NCBI GenBank assembly: GCA_001179505.1
Contig: CDMY01000613.1
Location: 67,056 to 131,055 of the forward strand
Reading direction: 5' to 3'
Length of the DNA: 64,000 bases
Origin: Vitrella brassicaformis
Taxonomy: Eukaryota > Sar > Vitrellaceae
The notes under the pieces were generated by a model. The model did not search any database and was not told where the DNA came from. It saw nothing but the letters and a program-made list of their open reading frames with translations. Every line of letters begins with the position of its first letter. Within the stretch, counting starts at the first letter, position 1. Of this stretch, positions 12,135-22,999 are shown one piece after another. The position numbers were made by a program, and so were the translations under genes.

Positions 12135-13130
12135 ACCGAGTCACCTCACACGACCGTGTGTGTGCAGCATGATGCTGTGTGAATGTGTGCATGAGGGTGA
12201 GTCAACACGTGAACACGTGCTGCCTGTAAGTCCATTCAGTGACACACATTCAGACAGTCAGTCCATCGCATACAAAGGCACAGACGCAAGTCTGAATGCA
12301 CTCATGTATCGATAACACATCTCGACACGCCCACATCGACCATCGACATGTCCACACGCGCACGCGCACGCGGCTGCACACGTCTGGCATGTGACCAGCG
12401 ACTCACGAACCTCCGAGGAGCCACAGAATGGCCTGCGGACCAATCCAACACTCCAGCAACCTCCGAAGAGGCCCAGCAGATTCAGGCACCGATTGAGCCC
12501 CTTGTCAATTTGCTGACGCCGGTGGCGCCATACGCATAGTATCGGTGGAGCTATACCACGTGCAAGCAGCGGCATCAAGTTGAGTGTCCTGGAATGTAGG
12601 GAGGTCCAAGACGTGTAGATCTGCAGCTGGGATGCGGCATTGACTGCGAGTTCCTCGACCTCGGCTGGCCTGAGAAGGTGATAATGCATGCAGACTGGGG
12701 CGGCAGGATGGCGGCACCAGACAGAGCCTGTCGCATGGGGAACGCATGAATTTACCGCTCTGCGCGCAGAAACTTCGCGAGCCACGAGAGCCAGATCTCC
12801 CAGCCCCTGGCCTCCAACCGCGTGGGTGCACACGGCAGAGGTCACAAGAGCCGACCAGAGACCCAATTCATTTTTCAGCGTGAGCTGCTTGATTACTGAG
12901 GAAGCAGCCGAACGAGCGATTGATTGGACGAGAGGCGGTCTGTGTGTCCGAGGAGGGAGGGACAAGGAGAGGGCAAGCAGGAGCCGGTGAAAGCGATGCG
13001 ATGAGTGTGCCCGTCCCCGCCCAGCCATGAGTCATTATCCCGCCCCGCTCGTGATTTTTCCATTGCTTGGGAGCCGCCGCCTGCATGACGACTGCGCGTC
13101 ATCGGTCGGCAGCTGCTAGGTTGTTCTCGT
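12135..13130. other. Intergenic, no gene supported
   Basis: About 1 kb between the DNAAF9 stop and the RRM gene. It holds alternating CACGTG-like and purine-rich sequence. A minus-strand open stretch of 256 codons (13028-12258) is present, but its product is Cys/Arg-rich with no recognisable domain, so it is not called. Confidence 0.5.
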
Positions 13131-13157
13131 GTGTGGGTCGGCTTCGGCATCCCTTCG

Positions 13158-15056
13158 ATGAGCAGCGGCTCTCTGCCGGTTCCACCACACAGCCAGTTAC
13201 CCGCCAGCCCGAAACGCCCTTATGCAGCGTCCTCCGACCCAATGCAGCAACCGGCTCAGCCAACGGGGGCTGGACCAAGTGCACCTGGAGGGCCAGGAGA
13301 GGAGGGAGGGAGGAATCTAGTCGCACTGAGGCACAGACTCTTCGTCACCAAACTGCCCTTTGAGGTCACTGGGGACGATCTCAGGAGCCACTTCCAGCAG
13401 GTGGGAAGGGGAGAGAGAAAAGCAGAGAATCTGTTCACTCGTATGGATGGATGATCGGTGTGTGTGTCGTGTTCATCAGTTTGGCGAGGTGAGCGATGCG
13501 TATGTGCCGCGCAACCCCTACAAGCCCTATATGAACAAGGGATTCGGATTCGTGTCATTCACTGACCAGCAAGCTGTCGAAAGGGTACGCGCATGCGCAC
13601 GAGGGCGGGCGAGATGGCCGGTCAGTAGACCTGTGTGTGCATTCCCTTCTCCTGCAGGCCTTAGCAACGCCGATGCACGTCGTTCACAATCGCCAGGTGG
13701 TCATCGATCGGGCCGTATCGAGAGACCGAAACGACCGTAAGACAGCCCACCACAGCACAGGCCGACAGGTTCCCACATGCACCATTCTGTGTATGGCGGT
13801 GTTGTGTTGTGCAGTGTTCGGTGCAAAGGTTCGCATGTCTGAGCGTGGCGAGGATCGCGCGCAGCCCCCCCTGGGCCCTCCCCAGGGCCCATCCCCCGTC
13901 CCATCACCCACCCCACCATCAGCAGGACCGCCCACAGGTACACACCTGATCGAAAGGGCACCATCACATCCGTCCAATGCAATGCACACACGAGGATGCT
14001 CTCTGGTGTGGTGGTGTGTGTGTGTGCAGGTTCGACGACTCGCACGTCGTTCATCAGCGGTGCGCCCCCCGATTCCCATTTTCCGGCGGCTCGCGGGCAG
14101 CCTCCCCCAGCGCATGGCGCGCCGCCCTGGCCGGCGGGTCCGCCACCGCCGTATGGGACGCCATATCCGGGGGGCATCAGGAAGGACTCCTGGATGAGGG
14201 AAGAGGGCGAGTACCCCAGGGTACTCACCCCACCACAAGTAAGGAAGGCAACATGAAGGGGGCAAGGGGGGAAGATACGGGCATTATTGGGCATCCATGT
14301 CTGGCCATGTGTGTGTGTTGTCAGGGAGCGCCCTATCCGCCGTCGGTGGGCGGGCCCATGCCAGGCGGTCTCGGTGGCGTGCCGTCGCACATGGCCCTCC
14401 CTGGCTCCAAGCTCTTCGTCGGACGGCTGTCGTACTCCACCTCTGCTGACGATCTGAGGCGGTACTTCGCCAAGTTTGGGGAAGTCACCGACGCATACAT
14501 CCCCAAAGGTGACTGACTGACCAAATGAGACGACGCCGTGACACACCAACTAACATGTGTTCTCTCCCTCTGTGTGTTGTGTCTGTGTCAGAGCCGACAA
14601 CGGGTCGGAGTCGTGGGTTCGGTTTTCTGACTTTCTCTTCCCCTGAAGCCGTCCAGGCGGTCTTCGGTGCAGCGCCACACACGATCGATGGAAGACAGGT
14701 ATGTCCAAACACACATGGACCAACACGGACATGCACAGCCGCAATCGTCTTCTCTCTCCATGGTTTGTGTGCAGATTGCTCTGGACCATGCGGATGCCCC
14801 CGTGCGATCGTACGCCCCCGCCCCTCCCTCCGGCGTGGAGTCGCCCATCCCCCTGCCGCCCTCCCCCTCCAGGCACTACCCACAGACCACGCCCTCATTC
14901 CCCTCGCCGCCCATGCCATTCCCGCCCGCCCACCAGGGCCACGGGTTCTCGCCCGTGCTGGGGCCGCATGAGCCGGGGCCGTACGAGGGGCACCATGTGT
15001 ACATGGGTTACGGGGGGGCCATGTATGGCCAGCAGCAATGGAGGGGGCACCTCTAA
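13158..15056 (+). CDS. Two-RRM RNA-binding protein (hnRNP/Musashi-like)
   Basis: Likely nuclear or cytoplasmic mRNA-binding protein. RRM1 starts with RNP2 LFVTKLPF (about 13338) and has RNP1 KGFGFVSF in exon 13480-13584, ending in exon 13658-13736. A Pro/Gly-rich spacer follows (13815-13937, 14030-14220). RRM2 has RNP2 LFVGRLSY in exon 14325-14508 and RNP1 RGFGFLTF in exon 14592-14698. The last exon (14775-15056) encodes a Pro/Gly/Tyr-rich tail ending QQQWRGHL. Both RRMs share the phrase FGEVxDAY(V/I)P, suggesting internal duplication. Nine exons all join in phase. An in-frame ATG at 13131 would add nine residues; 13158 is preferred because it starts a simple Ser/Pro leader. Architecture resembles DAZAP1 or Musashi, but orthology cannot be set by eye. 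Confidence 0.88.
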
Positions 15057-17235
15057 ATCTAGAGGCAGGCAAGGCAAGGCAGACGACGGCAAGGCAGACG
15101 ACGGCGAGGCTGGGTTGGCTGAGCAGGTGGCTGAGTGGGTTTCTTCCTCCTTCCTTTTCCTGTGATTGGTCGATTTTGTCCGCGTGTTGGGAGGGAGGGA
15201 GGGAGGGAGGGAGTGAGGGAGGTGTCCATGCGTACGATGCATACACGGCATGCCACACCATTCATCCATCCAATCACACCACACTCCTGCCCTGCCCTGC
15301 TCTCATTTTTCCGTCCGTGCGTCCATCCATTCGTCCATGCATCCACCCGTTCTTCTATAATACAGAGTGACTGATTGAGTGAGCGATTGAGCGATAGAGT
15401 GAGTGAGATGAGCGACCAATGAATGAATGCCTAAAGAGAGGGCATATGTACCATCATGCATGCGAATGTGTCTGTCTGTATCATGTGGATCGATCGACGA
15501 ACCTCGCCTGTGTCTGTATGTATCAATACCTCTGCCAGCCTGACTGCCTGGATGGATGCACTCCTGCCTTGCCTTCCTCTAGTCTTTCTTCTCTCTCGAC
15601 ACACACATGACATGAATAAGTGAATGGATGGCTGAAACGAATTTGGCTCTCTCTGCTGCGTTGTCCGCTCTCCCCTGCCTGCCTGCCTGCCTCTTCACAC
15701 TGACCGCTCTTCCTCTCATTTCCTTTCATCAGCACAACACTCGTTGTCTGTTTCCGTTTGCCCATCTGTGTGTGGTGTGGTGTGTATGGGGAACGAGAGA
15801 CGCTCTACTGAGCAGCCGGGGAGCCAGAGAGAGAGAGACACACAGAGAGAGAGAGAGAGGGAGGAACAAAGGCAAGCAACACGAGAGATGAGGATCTTTT
15901 TCCGTGCCTGCCTGCCTGCTTGTCTGTCTTGTCTACGTCGACCCATACGTCCATGCGTGTAGCTTTAGTGCCCATTGCATTGCCACCCTGCCAAACGTGT
16001 GGCGATACGGTTGCTTCTGTCTGTCAGCCCTGCATTCTTCTCTCGCCGTCCGGGCTGCGGCCCGATTGCCTGTGGCTCGCCAGTCTGCGAGATACGGACA
16101 ATTGAGCCGACCCACGGTTGGCGAGAGGAGAATGCAGAAGGTGACAACTCACGCCGGGCAGACTAGAGACATGCTGCCTGCCTGCCTGCCTGCCTGACAT
16201 GCGCTGCCTGCGTCACAGGAATGATTTTTCGACTTGCCGCGCCACCCGCCACACGTCTGTCTGAGGTCACACATCAACACGCTCCGTCGCACACGACTGC
16301 TGAACGGATGGACCCACCGCGCACACATACACACATACATGCATACTTACATACATACTTGATGCCCTGCTGTTGTATAGAGAAGGGGAGGGGTGGGAGG
16401 GAGGGTGGATGTGGGTGCTCGGAGGAAGCAAAAGGAAGGGCCCATCACGCAGACGGGAGCGATCGACTCTACTGATTGTAGAGTAAAGGAGGGAACTTCA
16501 CATGCCGCCTTGCCTCGCCTCGCCTCGCCTCACCTCGACTAGCTGCCTTGTCTGTCTACCTGCCTGTCTGCTGCAGCAGGGTGCCTGCCGTGTGGGTGAC
16601 TGCTGGTTAGTTGGATGTATGTATGTGTGTGGCAGGGAGGGTCGGTGGGGCGGGTGGGTGGTTGGTGAGTGGCCCCTGCTTGCAGCGAGCGCAGCGCAGC
16701 GCGGTGACGATTGCCTTGCCTGCGTGCCTGACAATGAAGAAATGCGTGCTGCATCGATGCATCCAGAGGGATGAGTTTTGAGAGGAGAGAGCGACTGAGT
16801 GAGTGAGATGGATGACTCGACTGATGGACGGATGGACGACTGACTGGTGTGATTGATCCACAACCACACATGCATGGGTGCACATCACATGCACGAGGGA
16901 GGGCGGGAGGGAGGGAGGGACCTGCCTCACTGCCTGCCTGCCTGTGTGCATGTGTCTAGATGTGTGTGCGTGTTGTCGCTGTCTGTGTGTGCGTCTGTCT
17001 GTGTTGGTTGTGTTGCCAGCCATCGTGTACACGAACCTTCGAGTGAGTGATTACAGGAAGACGGGGACGGACGCGTTAGTGAGTGAGTGCTGCCTATCAA
17101 ATATACTACATGTACGTGTCTTCATGCACACAGTCAACAACAAAACATATATATGCCTCACATCAAGATAAAGACCATCACGCCACACCGACACCAACCG
17201 CACAAAAGATCGACGTCATTGACAGCCTCTCACAT
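15057..17235. other. Long convergent 3' intergenic region, microsatellite-rich
   Basis: Between two facing gene ends. It is filled with imperfect GGGA, GAGT, TGCC and GAGA repeats, including runs at 15189-15222 and 16902-16920. No open frame looks like protein and no tRNA or snRNA could be folded by eye. It presumably contains the two 3' UTRs. Confidence 0.5.
15189..15222. repeat. (GGGA)n microsatellite
   Basis: Near-perfect tandem GGGA units just downstream of the RRM gene, possibly in its 3' UTR. Confidence 0.85.
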
Positions 17236-17935
17236 CTACGCCCCCTTGATCCTCAGAAGCTCCTCTTTCTTGTCCTTGACCAATGCCTCCAGCATGTCAA
17301 TCTCCGCCTGCAGAGCGTCCGCCCTCTCGTAATAGACGCCCTTCTCAGTAATCACGGGATAAATGCCCTTCTCATTGTGCACCTCCCGGCCGTCACAGGG
17401 CGGTGTGAACACACAGACCAGTTTGCAGCCGTCAGGGCCGGCGGTCACCGAGTGTCTGTCGTGCTGGTCAAGCAGGTAGGCCTCCCCCGCACCAAGGGCG
17501 TGTGCCTCGCCGGTCTGCTTGTCAGTCACTGTGCATGAGCCGCTGTAGATGAGGCAGGCTTCGATGTGGTTGGCGTAGCTGCAGCCATCCATCCATCCAT
17601 CCATCCATCATTCGGTCGGCACAATGAATGATCCATCTCCATGTGCTGCAGCCGAGCCGGCCGCCTGTGTTGGCTGGCTGCTCACTTACTGTATGTTGGT
17701 CTGCGTGTTGGGCGCCACGTGAGTGTCATGCAGCGAAAAGCTCGTCCCGTCCTGATCATATATCCATGAGCCAGCCAGCAAGATCCAACTTTGTGTGCAT
17801 CAGGCAGTCCAGTCAGTCGGTGAATGGAATGGCGTCTAGTCTTGCCTTTCGGACGAAGTATCGTCGGCTTTCCCAGTTGGGGCCTTTCGCCCACAGGCCG
17901 AGGTCACCCAACTCAGACAACCGGCGGATCTTCAT
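17236..17935 (-). CDS. ectC: Ectoine synthase
   Basis: Cupin enzyme that cyclises N-gamma-acetyl-diaminobutyrate to the compatible solute ectoine. Three exons (17935-17846, 17751-17690, 17578-17236) give exactly 164 codons plus stop. Numbering from the chosen ATG places family-critical residues at expected positions. Substrate-site residues are W21, R25 and T40. Metal ligands are E57 (in HYANHIEA), Y85 and H93 (in AYLLDQHDRH). CVFTPPCDGREVHNEKGIYP closes the cupin. Asn38 of bacterial enzymes is His here. The first intron is GC-AG. The protein runs about 35 residues past the usual bacterial end in a charged, probably coiled-coil tail. No transit peptide is visible and no ectA or ectB lies nearby. 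The family is mainly bacterial, so an old transfer followed by intron gain is likely. An EctC-like enzyme on another substrate is the alternative. Confidence 0.87.
17752..17845 (-). other. GC-AG intron in ectoine synthase
   Basis: On the minus strand the intron reads GCAAGA...GATCAG. Removing it gives RRYFVRK-DGTSFSLHDT, matching the EctC family alignment without a gap. Confidence 0.75.
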
Positions 17936-18048
17936 CACATCACCGGTCGGCAGATCTGCAGCCACTCCAACAGCTGCAGAAGTGTGAACGACTGAGGAGG
18001 TGTTCCCAAAAGAACCAATATATTGGCTGTACCACCTGTATGATGCTT

Positions 18049-18136
18049 GGTCTCTTAGTGTAGTGGAAACACTCTGGACTTTGACCGTGCCGCCGGATGC
18101 CATCCAGCAACCTCGGTTCGAACCCGAGAGAGACTG
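18049..18136 (+). tRNA. tRNA-Gln (anticodon TTG) with 17-nt intron
   Basis: Full cloverleaf by eye. Acceptor GGTCTCT pairs with AGAGACT (18129-18135, one G-U at the end). The D stem is GTGT/ACAC and the anticodon stem CTGGA/TCCAG. The loop is CTTTGA...A with anticodon TTG at 18081-18083. The T arm is CTCGG-TTCGAAC-CCGAG (18112-18128). Discriminator G is at 18136. A 17-nt intron (18085-18101) lies after position 37, the canonical nuclear site. A T4 run at 18173-18176 could end Pol III transcription. It sits 113 bp upstream of the ectC start, divergently. Confidence 0.93.
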
Positions 18137-19178
18137 TTACGTCGCTGAAGCCTTACTGTGGTGTTCTCAGTGTTTTCTGCTGTTTGTGAGTCTCTCAGGC
18201 CTCACACACATGTTAATTGGCTCTGCGAGCCCTCGTTGCCACCAGCGACATCGTCTCACAAGAACGAACATATGCCAATGTCCGTCCCTCTGCCCTTTGC
18301 TGTACATGACGTGGGCAGACAGACAGAGATCACCCACCGCATCAGGCAGGCAGGCAAGGCAAACCATGCTGCATGCAGGACGCACCATACCATCCACCCT
18401 ACTAGTTGCTAGTGTCAGCCAGCCAGCCAGCCATTCACACGCAGACAGACAGACAGGGCCAGTGGCAGAGAGGTAGAGGTAATGTGGTGAGCGTCAGAAC
18501 AGCTAGCTAGCGCGTATGTGTTCGTTCGGCAAAGTGCTAGCAGACAAATCAGGTTTGCAATCTCCCCCGCTCCCTGCCTTGCCTGCCTCCAGCCAGTTAG
18601 TTATCCTGACCTATCTACCTACTCCTGTGCCCTGTACAAGTTGACCTCTAGTCGATCAGTGAGTGACCCACCTTCTCTCTAGCTCAGAGAGCATTTCACG
18701 ACCACTGCATGAAGGCAGTCAGTACACACCCGTCCTTTCCCCCCCAACGCACACGCCATTCGTCACGCACATCGATGGTTCGTACGTTCCACACGGAAAA
18801 TTGCTCCATCATGCTCACTCACCCGATATATGTCCATCCAGCTGAGCTGTCCATCCCATAAGCCGACATGGACATATATCGAAAAACCGAAAAAGCGGCG
18901 CGACGCTGCCTCCCGCCTCTGTCTGTTATCGGGTCCCGCCTTTCCTCACCGATCGAACGAACGCACACCTATGTACACCTACACACGCCTCTCTCCCCTC
19001 CCCTTCCCTCCCCTCCCCGCCCTCCCTGTATGTCCGTCCATACCGTCAAGATGTCAAAATCGCCGCCCCGGGAGAGAGCTCTCTCACAGACAGAAGAGGA
19101 AACCACTTCCCTCCCTCTCCCCCCTCTCTGTCGGCCTGTCTGTCTTTGCTGCCGGGAGGTCAGTCAGTGATCAGTGAG
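18137..19178. other. Intergenic, no gene supported
   Basis: About 1 kb downstream of the tRNA, ending at the 3' end of the minus-strand membrane protein. It contains scattered CAGC and CTCC repeats (about 18415-18435, 18990-19025). Nothing convincing on either strand. Confidence 0.5.
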
Positions 19179-19947
19179 TCAGTCTCTGGGCAGCAGCCTG
19201 GCCACGGTGAGGGCGACAGGGATGGGGAGGTCCATGGGCGAGGGGTTGAGAGTGCAGTAGAGCAGACAGCTGCCCACCACGAACGACAGGTGGAAGCCCA
19301 CATGGCACAGCGACGCCCGGTTGTGCTCCCCCTTCTGGCCGTAGACGATGGCCATCAGATACAGCGACGCGCCGACCGACGTCAGGGAGAGGAAGCCGAG
19401 CAGAGGCAGAAGCTGTGAGCACAAACAACACAGACAGACAGGAAATTTAGCCGAGTGTCGTGCATCGATCTGCATTAGCAGTGAGTGTCTGGTCTGTCCT
19501 CGCGTGGGAAATCGATGCGCACCTGCAGTCCCTTGAGCGCCTGCACGAGATGGTAGACTGTGCCTCCCCGCACCAGCGTCGTGTCAACCCGCCGCCTCCA
19601 GCTGCACACAGCAACACACACAGTAACACGCACGACAGTCAGCAGCTCTCTCTCCCGATATCCCTCATTGCCTTGCCTTAAATTCCCTCCCCACCCACCA
19701 CCCCTTCACACCTTGTGAAGACAGGGGAGCGCCAGTGGTTGAGCGAAGTCACAAGAACGAGCGATGCCAGCGTAGCGAAGTCCCAGTGGTTTTGACAGAC
19801 AGCCACAGCGATGGGGACGATGAAAGTGGCGCTCGAGGCCACCAGCCGCTGGCTGTAGCGCTGTGGGTACATCAGGGCGGACCTGGGAGGCTTGGAGGGA
19901 TACAAGGCAGGCGGCAGTGCAGCCTTGGGCTGAAATGCGAACCTCAT
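19179..19947 (-). CDS. Small multipass membrane protein, unrecognised
   Basis: Three exons (19947-19712, 19601-19523, 19412-19179) give 182 residues in frame. Hydrophobic segments suggest four transmembrane helices: VASSATFIVPIAVAV, a following FATLASLVLVTSL, LLPLLGFLSLTSVGASLYLM, and HLSFVVGSCLLYCTL. Between the second and third lies SLNHWRSP followed by WRRRVDTTLV. This Trp-Arg pattern looks conserved and cytosolic, but I cannot name the family. The start is the first in-frame ATG (19947). Coding sense continues to about 20010 without an ATG, so a longer N-terminus from a missed exon is possible. Divergent from the kinase at 20102. Confidence 0.7.
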
Positions 19948-20101
19948 CGGGCCTCCAAGCCAGACGGTGGTGCTCACGCCTCCCAGCAGCGGTTTTCGCC
20001 TCTCTCCCAATTTTTCGCCTCTTCGTGCGAGCTCAGCGAGGGGCGGAAGAGCGAGCGAAGAAGATGCTTGAGGCTGATCTGCCGTCTTCCTGACTCATCA
20101 A

Positions 20102-22448
20102 ATGTCGCAGATCTCCGCCCATCGATGGTCTGATGACGACGACGACGCGGCAGATGCGGACCTGCCAGGCGTCCCCGTGGTGTACAGAAAGGGCCAGCGG
20201 GGCGACAGGTATGTCAACGAGTACCTCGTCGACCGATTCATCGCCAGAGGCAGCTGGGCCCGCGTGAGGAAAGTCAAAAAGGCCGATGAAAAGTACAAGG
20301 AGTATGCGGCAAAGGTATTCTATGCCAGAGATCAAGATCAACATGCATGCGGTTGTTCAGAGGTGTGTGTGTGTGTGTGTGTTCCATGCAGGTGTTCTTG
20401 CTGTCATCGCTTCAGTCGAACCGGACGGCAGTGTATGGCCCGGGCGGGCTCGTCAAGACCAAGAGCGCCCTCTCGAAGGTCGGTCAGACATTCATTGACA
20501 CACACACAGAGGTGGTGCAGCAAACAAGTGGGTTGACTGACGTTCTGTGGCCGTGCCTTCTCATGTCCATCCATGTCAGGTGCTCGATGAGATAGCGCTG
20601 CACGCGACACTCAGCCATCCCAACATCTGCCGCCAGATGCAGGTGTGTGTCGGGGGATTTTTCCATCCATTCAGGCAAACACACACACGTCTTTGCCTCT
20701 GTATGTGTGTGTAGGTGCTGACGGACACTGACAAGGGCTACCTATACGTCATACTGGAGTACCTCGACGGCGGCCAAATCATGAAGTGGGACACCAAGAA
20801 GATGGCCTACTCGGTGCCCATGGACAACAAGGGGCAGGACCAGCCATCGACATCGAGCAGCATAGGCGCATCGGGCGCCCTGCTGCTGCCACAAACGAGT
20901 AGTGATAATGGCGCGGGTGGGAGTGAGGAGGAGATGGCCGCCGCGGATGGGAAGAAGGTCATGGTGTACAGTGAGCACGCGGCGAGGCACATTCTTGTCC
21001 ATGTAAGAAGACAGGATGGAGTGGGTGAATATACATGCAGTGGACTGACTGGTGGCTGTGTTGGTGTGTTGGTGTGTGTGCGCAGGTAGTGTGCGGGCTG
21101 ATGTATCTGCGTCGCGTGGGTGTGGTACACAAGGACATCAAACCGGAGAATGTCATCCTCACCAAATCCATCGCACATGCGACAGGTAAGTCAGTCAACC
21201 CACCGACCACCCCACCACGCACCCCCACATCGCCCTCCTCCCTCCTCCCTTCACCACCCCAGATGCCGTCCGCGAGCTGATGCTCCCCTCTGACGCTCCC
21301 CCAGCCGACCGACAAGACCCACCACGACCCCCCGCCCCTATCAGCCTCCCGGCCCCCCCTGCACCCGCCATCCAACACGACGACCATGAAGAGGACGATG
21401 GCAGTGACGGCCGCAGCTGGGGCGGCGACCCCCTGGATGACGACGACATGATGGAAGAGGACGATGCGTGCGGGTCGTCCGATGACGAGATGGGGCTGCG
21501 GGGGGATGATGACGACTTTTGCTGGGATGACGCGCCTATCGTGGCGGAGACCGAGATAGAGCGATTAGGACAGACGGCACCCACGGCGGCAGCGACAGGG
21601 GCAGGGGCAGGGGAGGTGCGGCAAGAGGGAGGGGGAGGGGGAGGGCATGGAGGAGGGCAGGAGTGTGTGAGTGAGAGGCTGGGTGGTGCGTGTGGGTGGA
21701 TGGCCAAGATAGTGGACTTCACCACTGCCGAGAAGATGGACCAAGATGGACACCGATTTTACGACGCAGGTGGGGCGTGACTAACACAATAGATCTGGGT
21801 GGCTTCGTGTAGGTGCATCCATCTGTCTGTGTGTGGTGTGGTGTGGTGTGGTGTGGTCTGGTGGTGTCTGAGAGCAGACGGCACCCACCTGTTTGGCAGC
21901 CCTGAGTTGTTTGACTCGAACAAGTCTCAGTGCGGTGTATTGGGGCCGCCACGGGACGTGTGGGCTCTGGGGTGCACACTCTCCTGCATGCTCTTCGCAA
22001 GACCGCCGTTCTGGTAGGGATGTTTGCCGCCTGCACACACACACACACACATGCACGGCCTGGTGGGCGGACGCGTCATTGATGGGATTTTTCTCTCAGG
22101 CACGAGACCCCACTTGCAGCCCAGTTTAGCCTCCTGCAGGACCCCCTGGTCATCCCGTCCAAGCCGCCAATCACAAACGAAGCCAGAGACCTCATCACGT
22201 AAGCCGACTGACCCCACACACCGGCCGACAGACCGTCAAGCGCTGTCCGTGTTTCCGTCTGTCTCCTGTCTTCTTTCCCCTCCCTCATCAGCCGCTTGCT
22301 GGACAAGGATCCGTTGAGTCGAATCAAGGTGGAGGACATTCTGTCGCACGAGTGGTTCAGGCCGCTGGTTGTGGCACTGGAGGGGCGACAGGACAGTAGC
22401 AGTAGCAGCAGCATTAGCGGGATGTGTACAGTCAATGGCAACAACTAG
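20102..22448 (+). CDS. CAMKK-like serine/threonine protein kinase
   Basis: Protein kinase most like the CaMKK/LKB1-activating group. Exon 1 (20102-20314) has the glycine loop IARGSWARV and the EYAAKV lysine. Exon 20392-20478 has GPGGLVKTKSALSKV and exon 20580-20642 the EIALHATLSHPNI helix. The next exon (20715-21002) has LYVILEYLDGGQIMKWD. Exon 21086-21185 has the catalytic loop VVHKDIKPENVIL. Exon 21263-21769 inserts roughly 150 residues, very acidic, then KIVDFTTAEK in place of DFG. The remaining exons give GSPELF (APE-like) and PPRDVWALGCTL, then RLLDKDPLSRIKVEDILSHEWF, closing at 22448. The DFG Gly is Thr and HRD is HKD. The lysine and both key aspartates are kept, so activity is plausible. 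Confidence 0.88.
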
Positions 22449-22999
22449 CTCTGTTATGTGGGTGGGTGGCAGCAGCTAGCGGATAGATAGATGCTCGTGT
22501 GTGGTGTGCGTTTCGTCCGGCCATGTGTTGCGGATGGGATGTGGACCAGTTTCTTCCGCCCGCCATTGAGATCTCCTTTCCCGCATCTCGTTTCCCGCAT
22601 CGAGTGCATTTGTGAGACGAACAGACAGACAGACACACTGGTGTGTGAATTCTCTCACGTGGAACGGTTCAACATGCATTCCATCCATCCATCCATCCAC
22701 CCACCCATCCACACACGAACATCCACACACATGAGATGGCTGTCAGGGGCTGGCAGGAAGGGCCGCAAGGAGTGAGGGCCACATGTGTCATCGAGAGCCT
22801 AGTAGTGGCAGCACTCTCATACAGTGACCCCACACCCAGGCAGCCAGGCAGGCCTTCCACGCCATCCGTGAGCCGACAAGCCAATCCGCAGCCCACACAC
22901 ATGTATGGATCCAAAGATGCACTACAGCCCCTCCCACCCCAATACCCTCCCACTCGAGACAGTGCTGTAGTGCAATGTAAGTGAGTGAATTGTGTGTCT
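22449..22999. other. Convergent 3' intergenic region
   Basis: Presumed 3' UTRs of the kinase (+) and the minus-strand gene ending at 23000. It includes a CCAT microsatellite at about 22679-22712. No coding signal. Confidence 0.5.

Noticed and set aside
12258-13028. 256-codon minus-strand open frame starting with ATG
   Set aside because: Cys/Arg/Leu-rich product with no domain, no splice-linked neighbours and composition like translated spacer; long chance frames are common at this GC content.
15057-17235. Possible transposon or CRISPR-like array suggested by many short repeats
   Set aside because: Repeats are 4-bp microsatellites without spacers of constant length, terminal inverted repeats, target duplications or a transposase frame.
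17936-18103. Upstream in-frame extension of ectC as an N-terminal targeting peptide
   Set aside because: The extension would run through the tRNA-Gln gene, and numbering from the ATG at 17935 already matches the EctC family.
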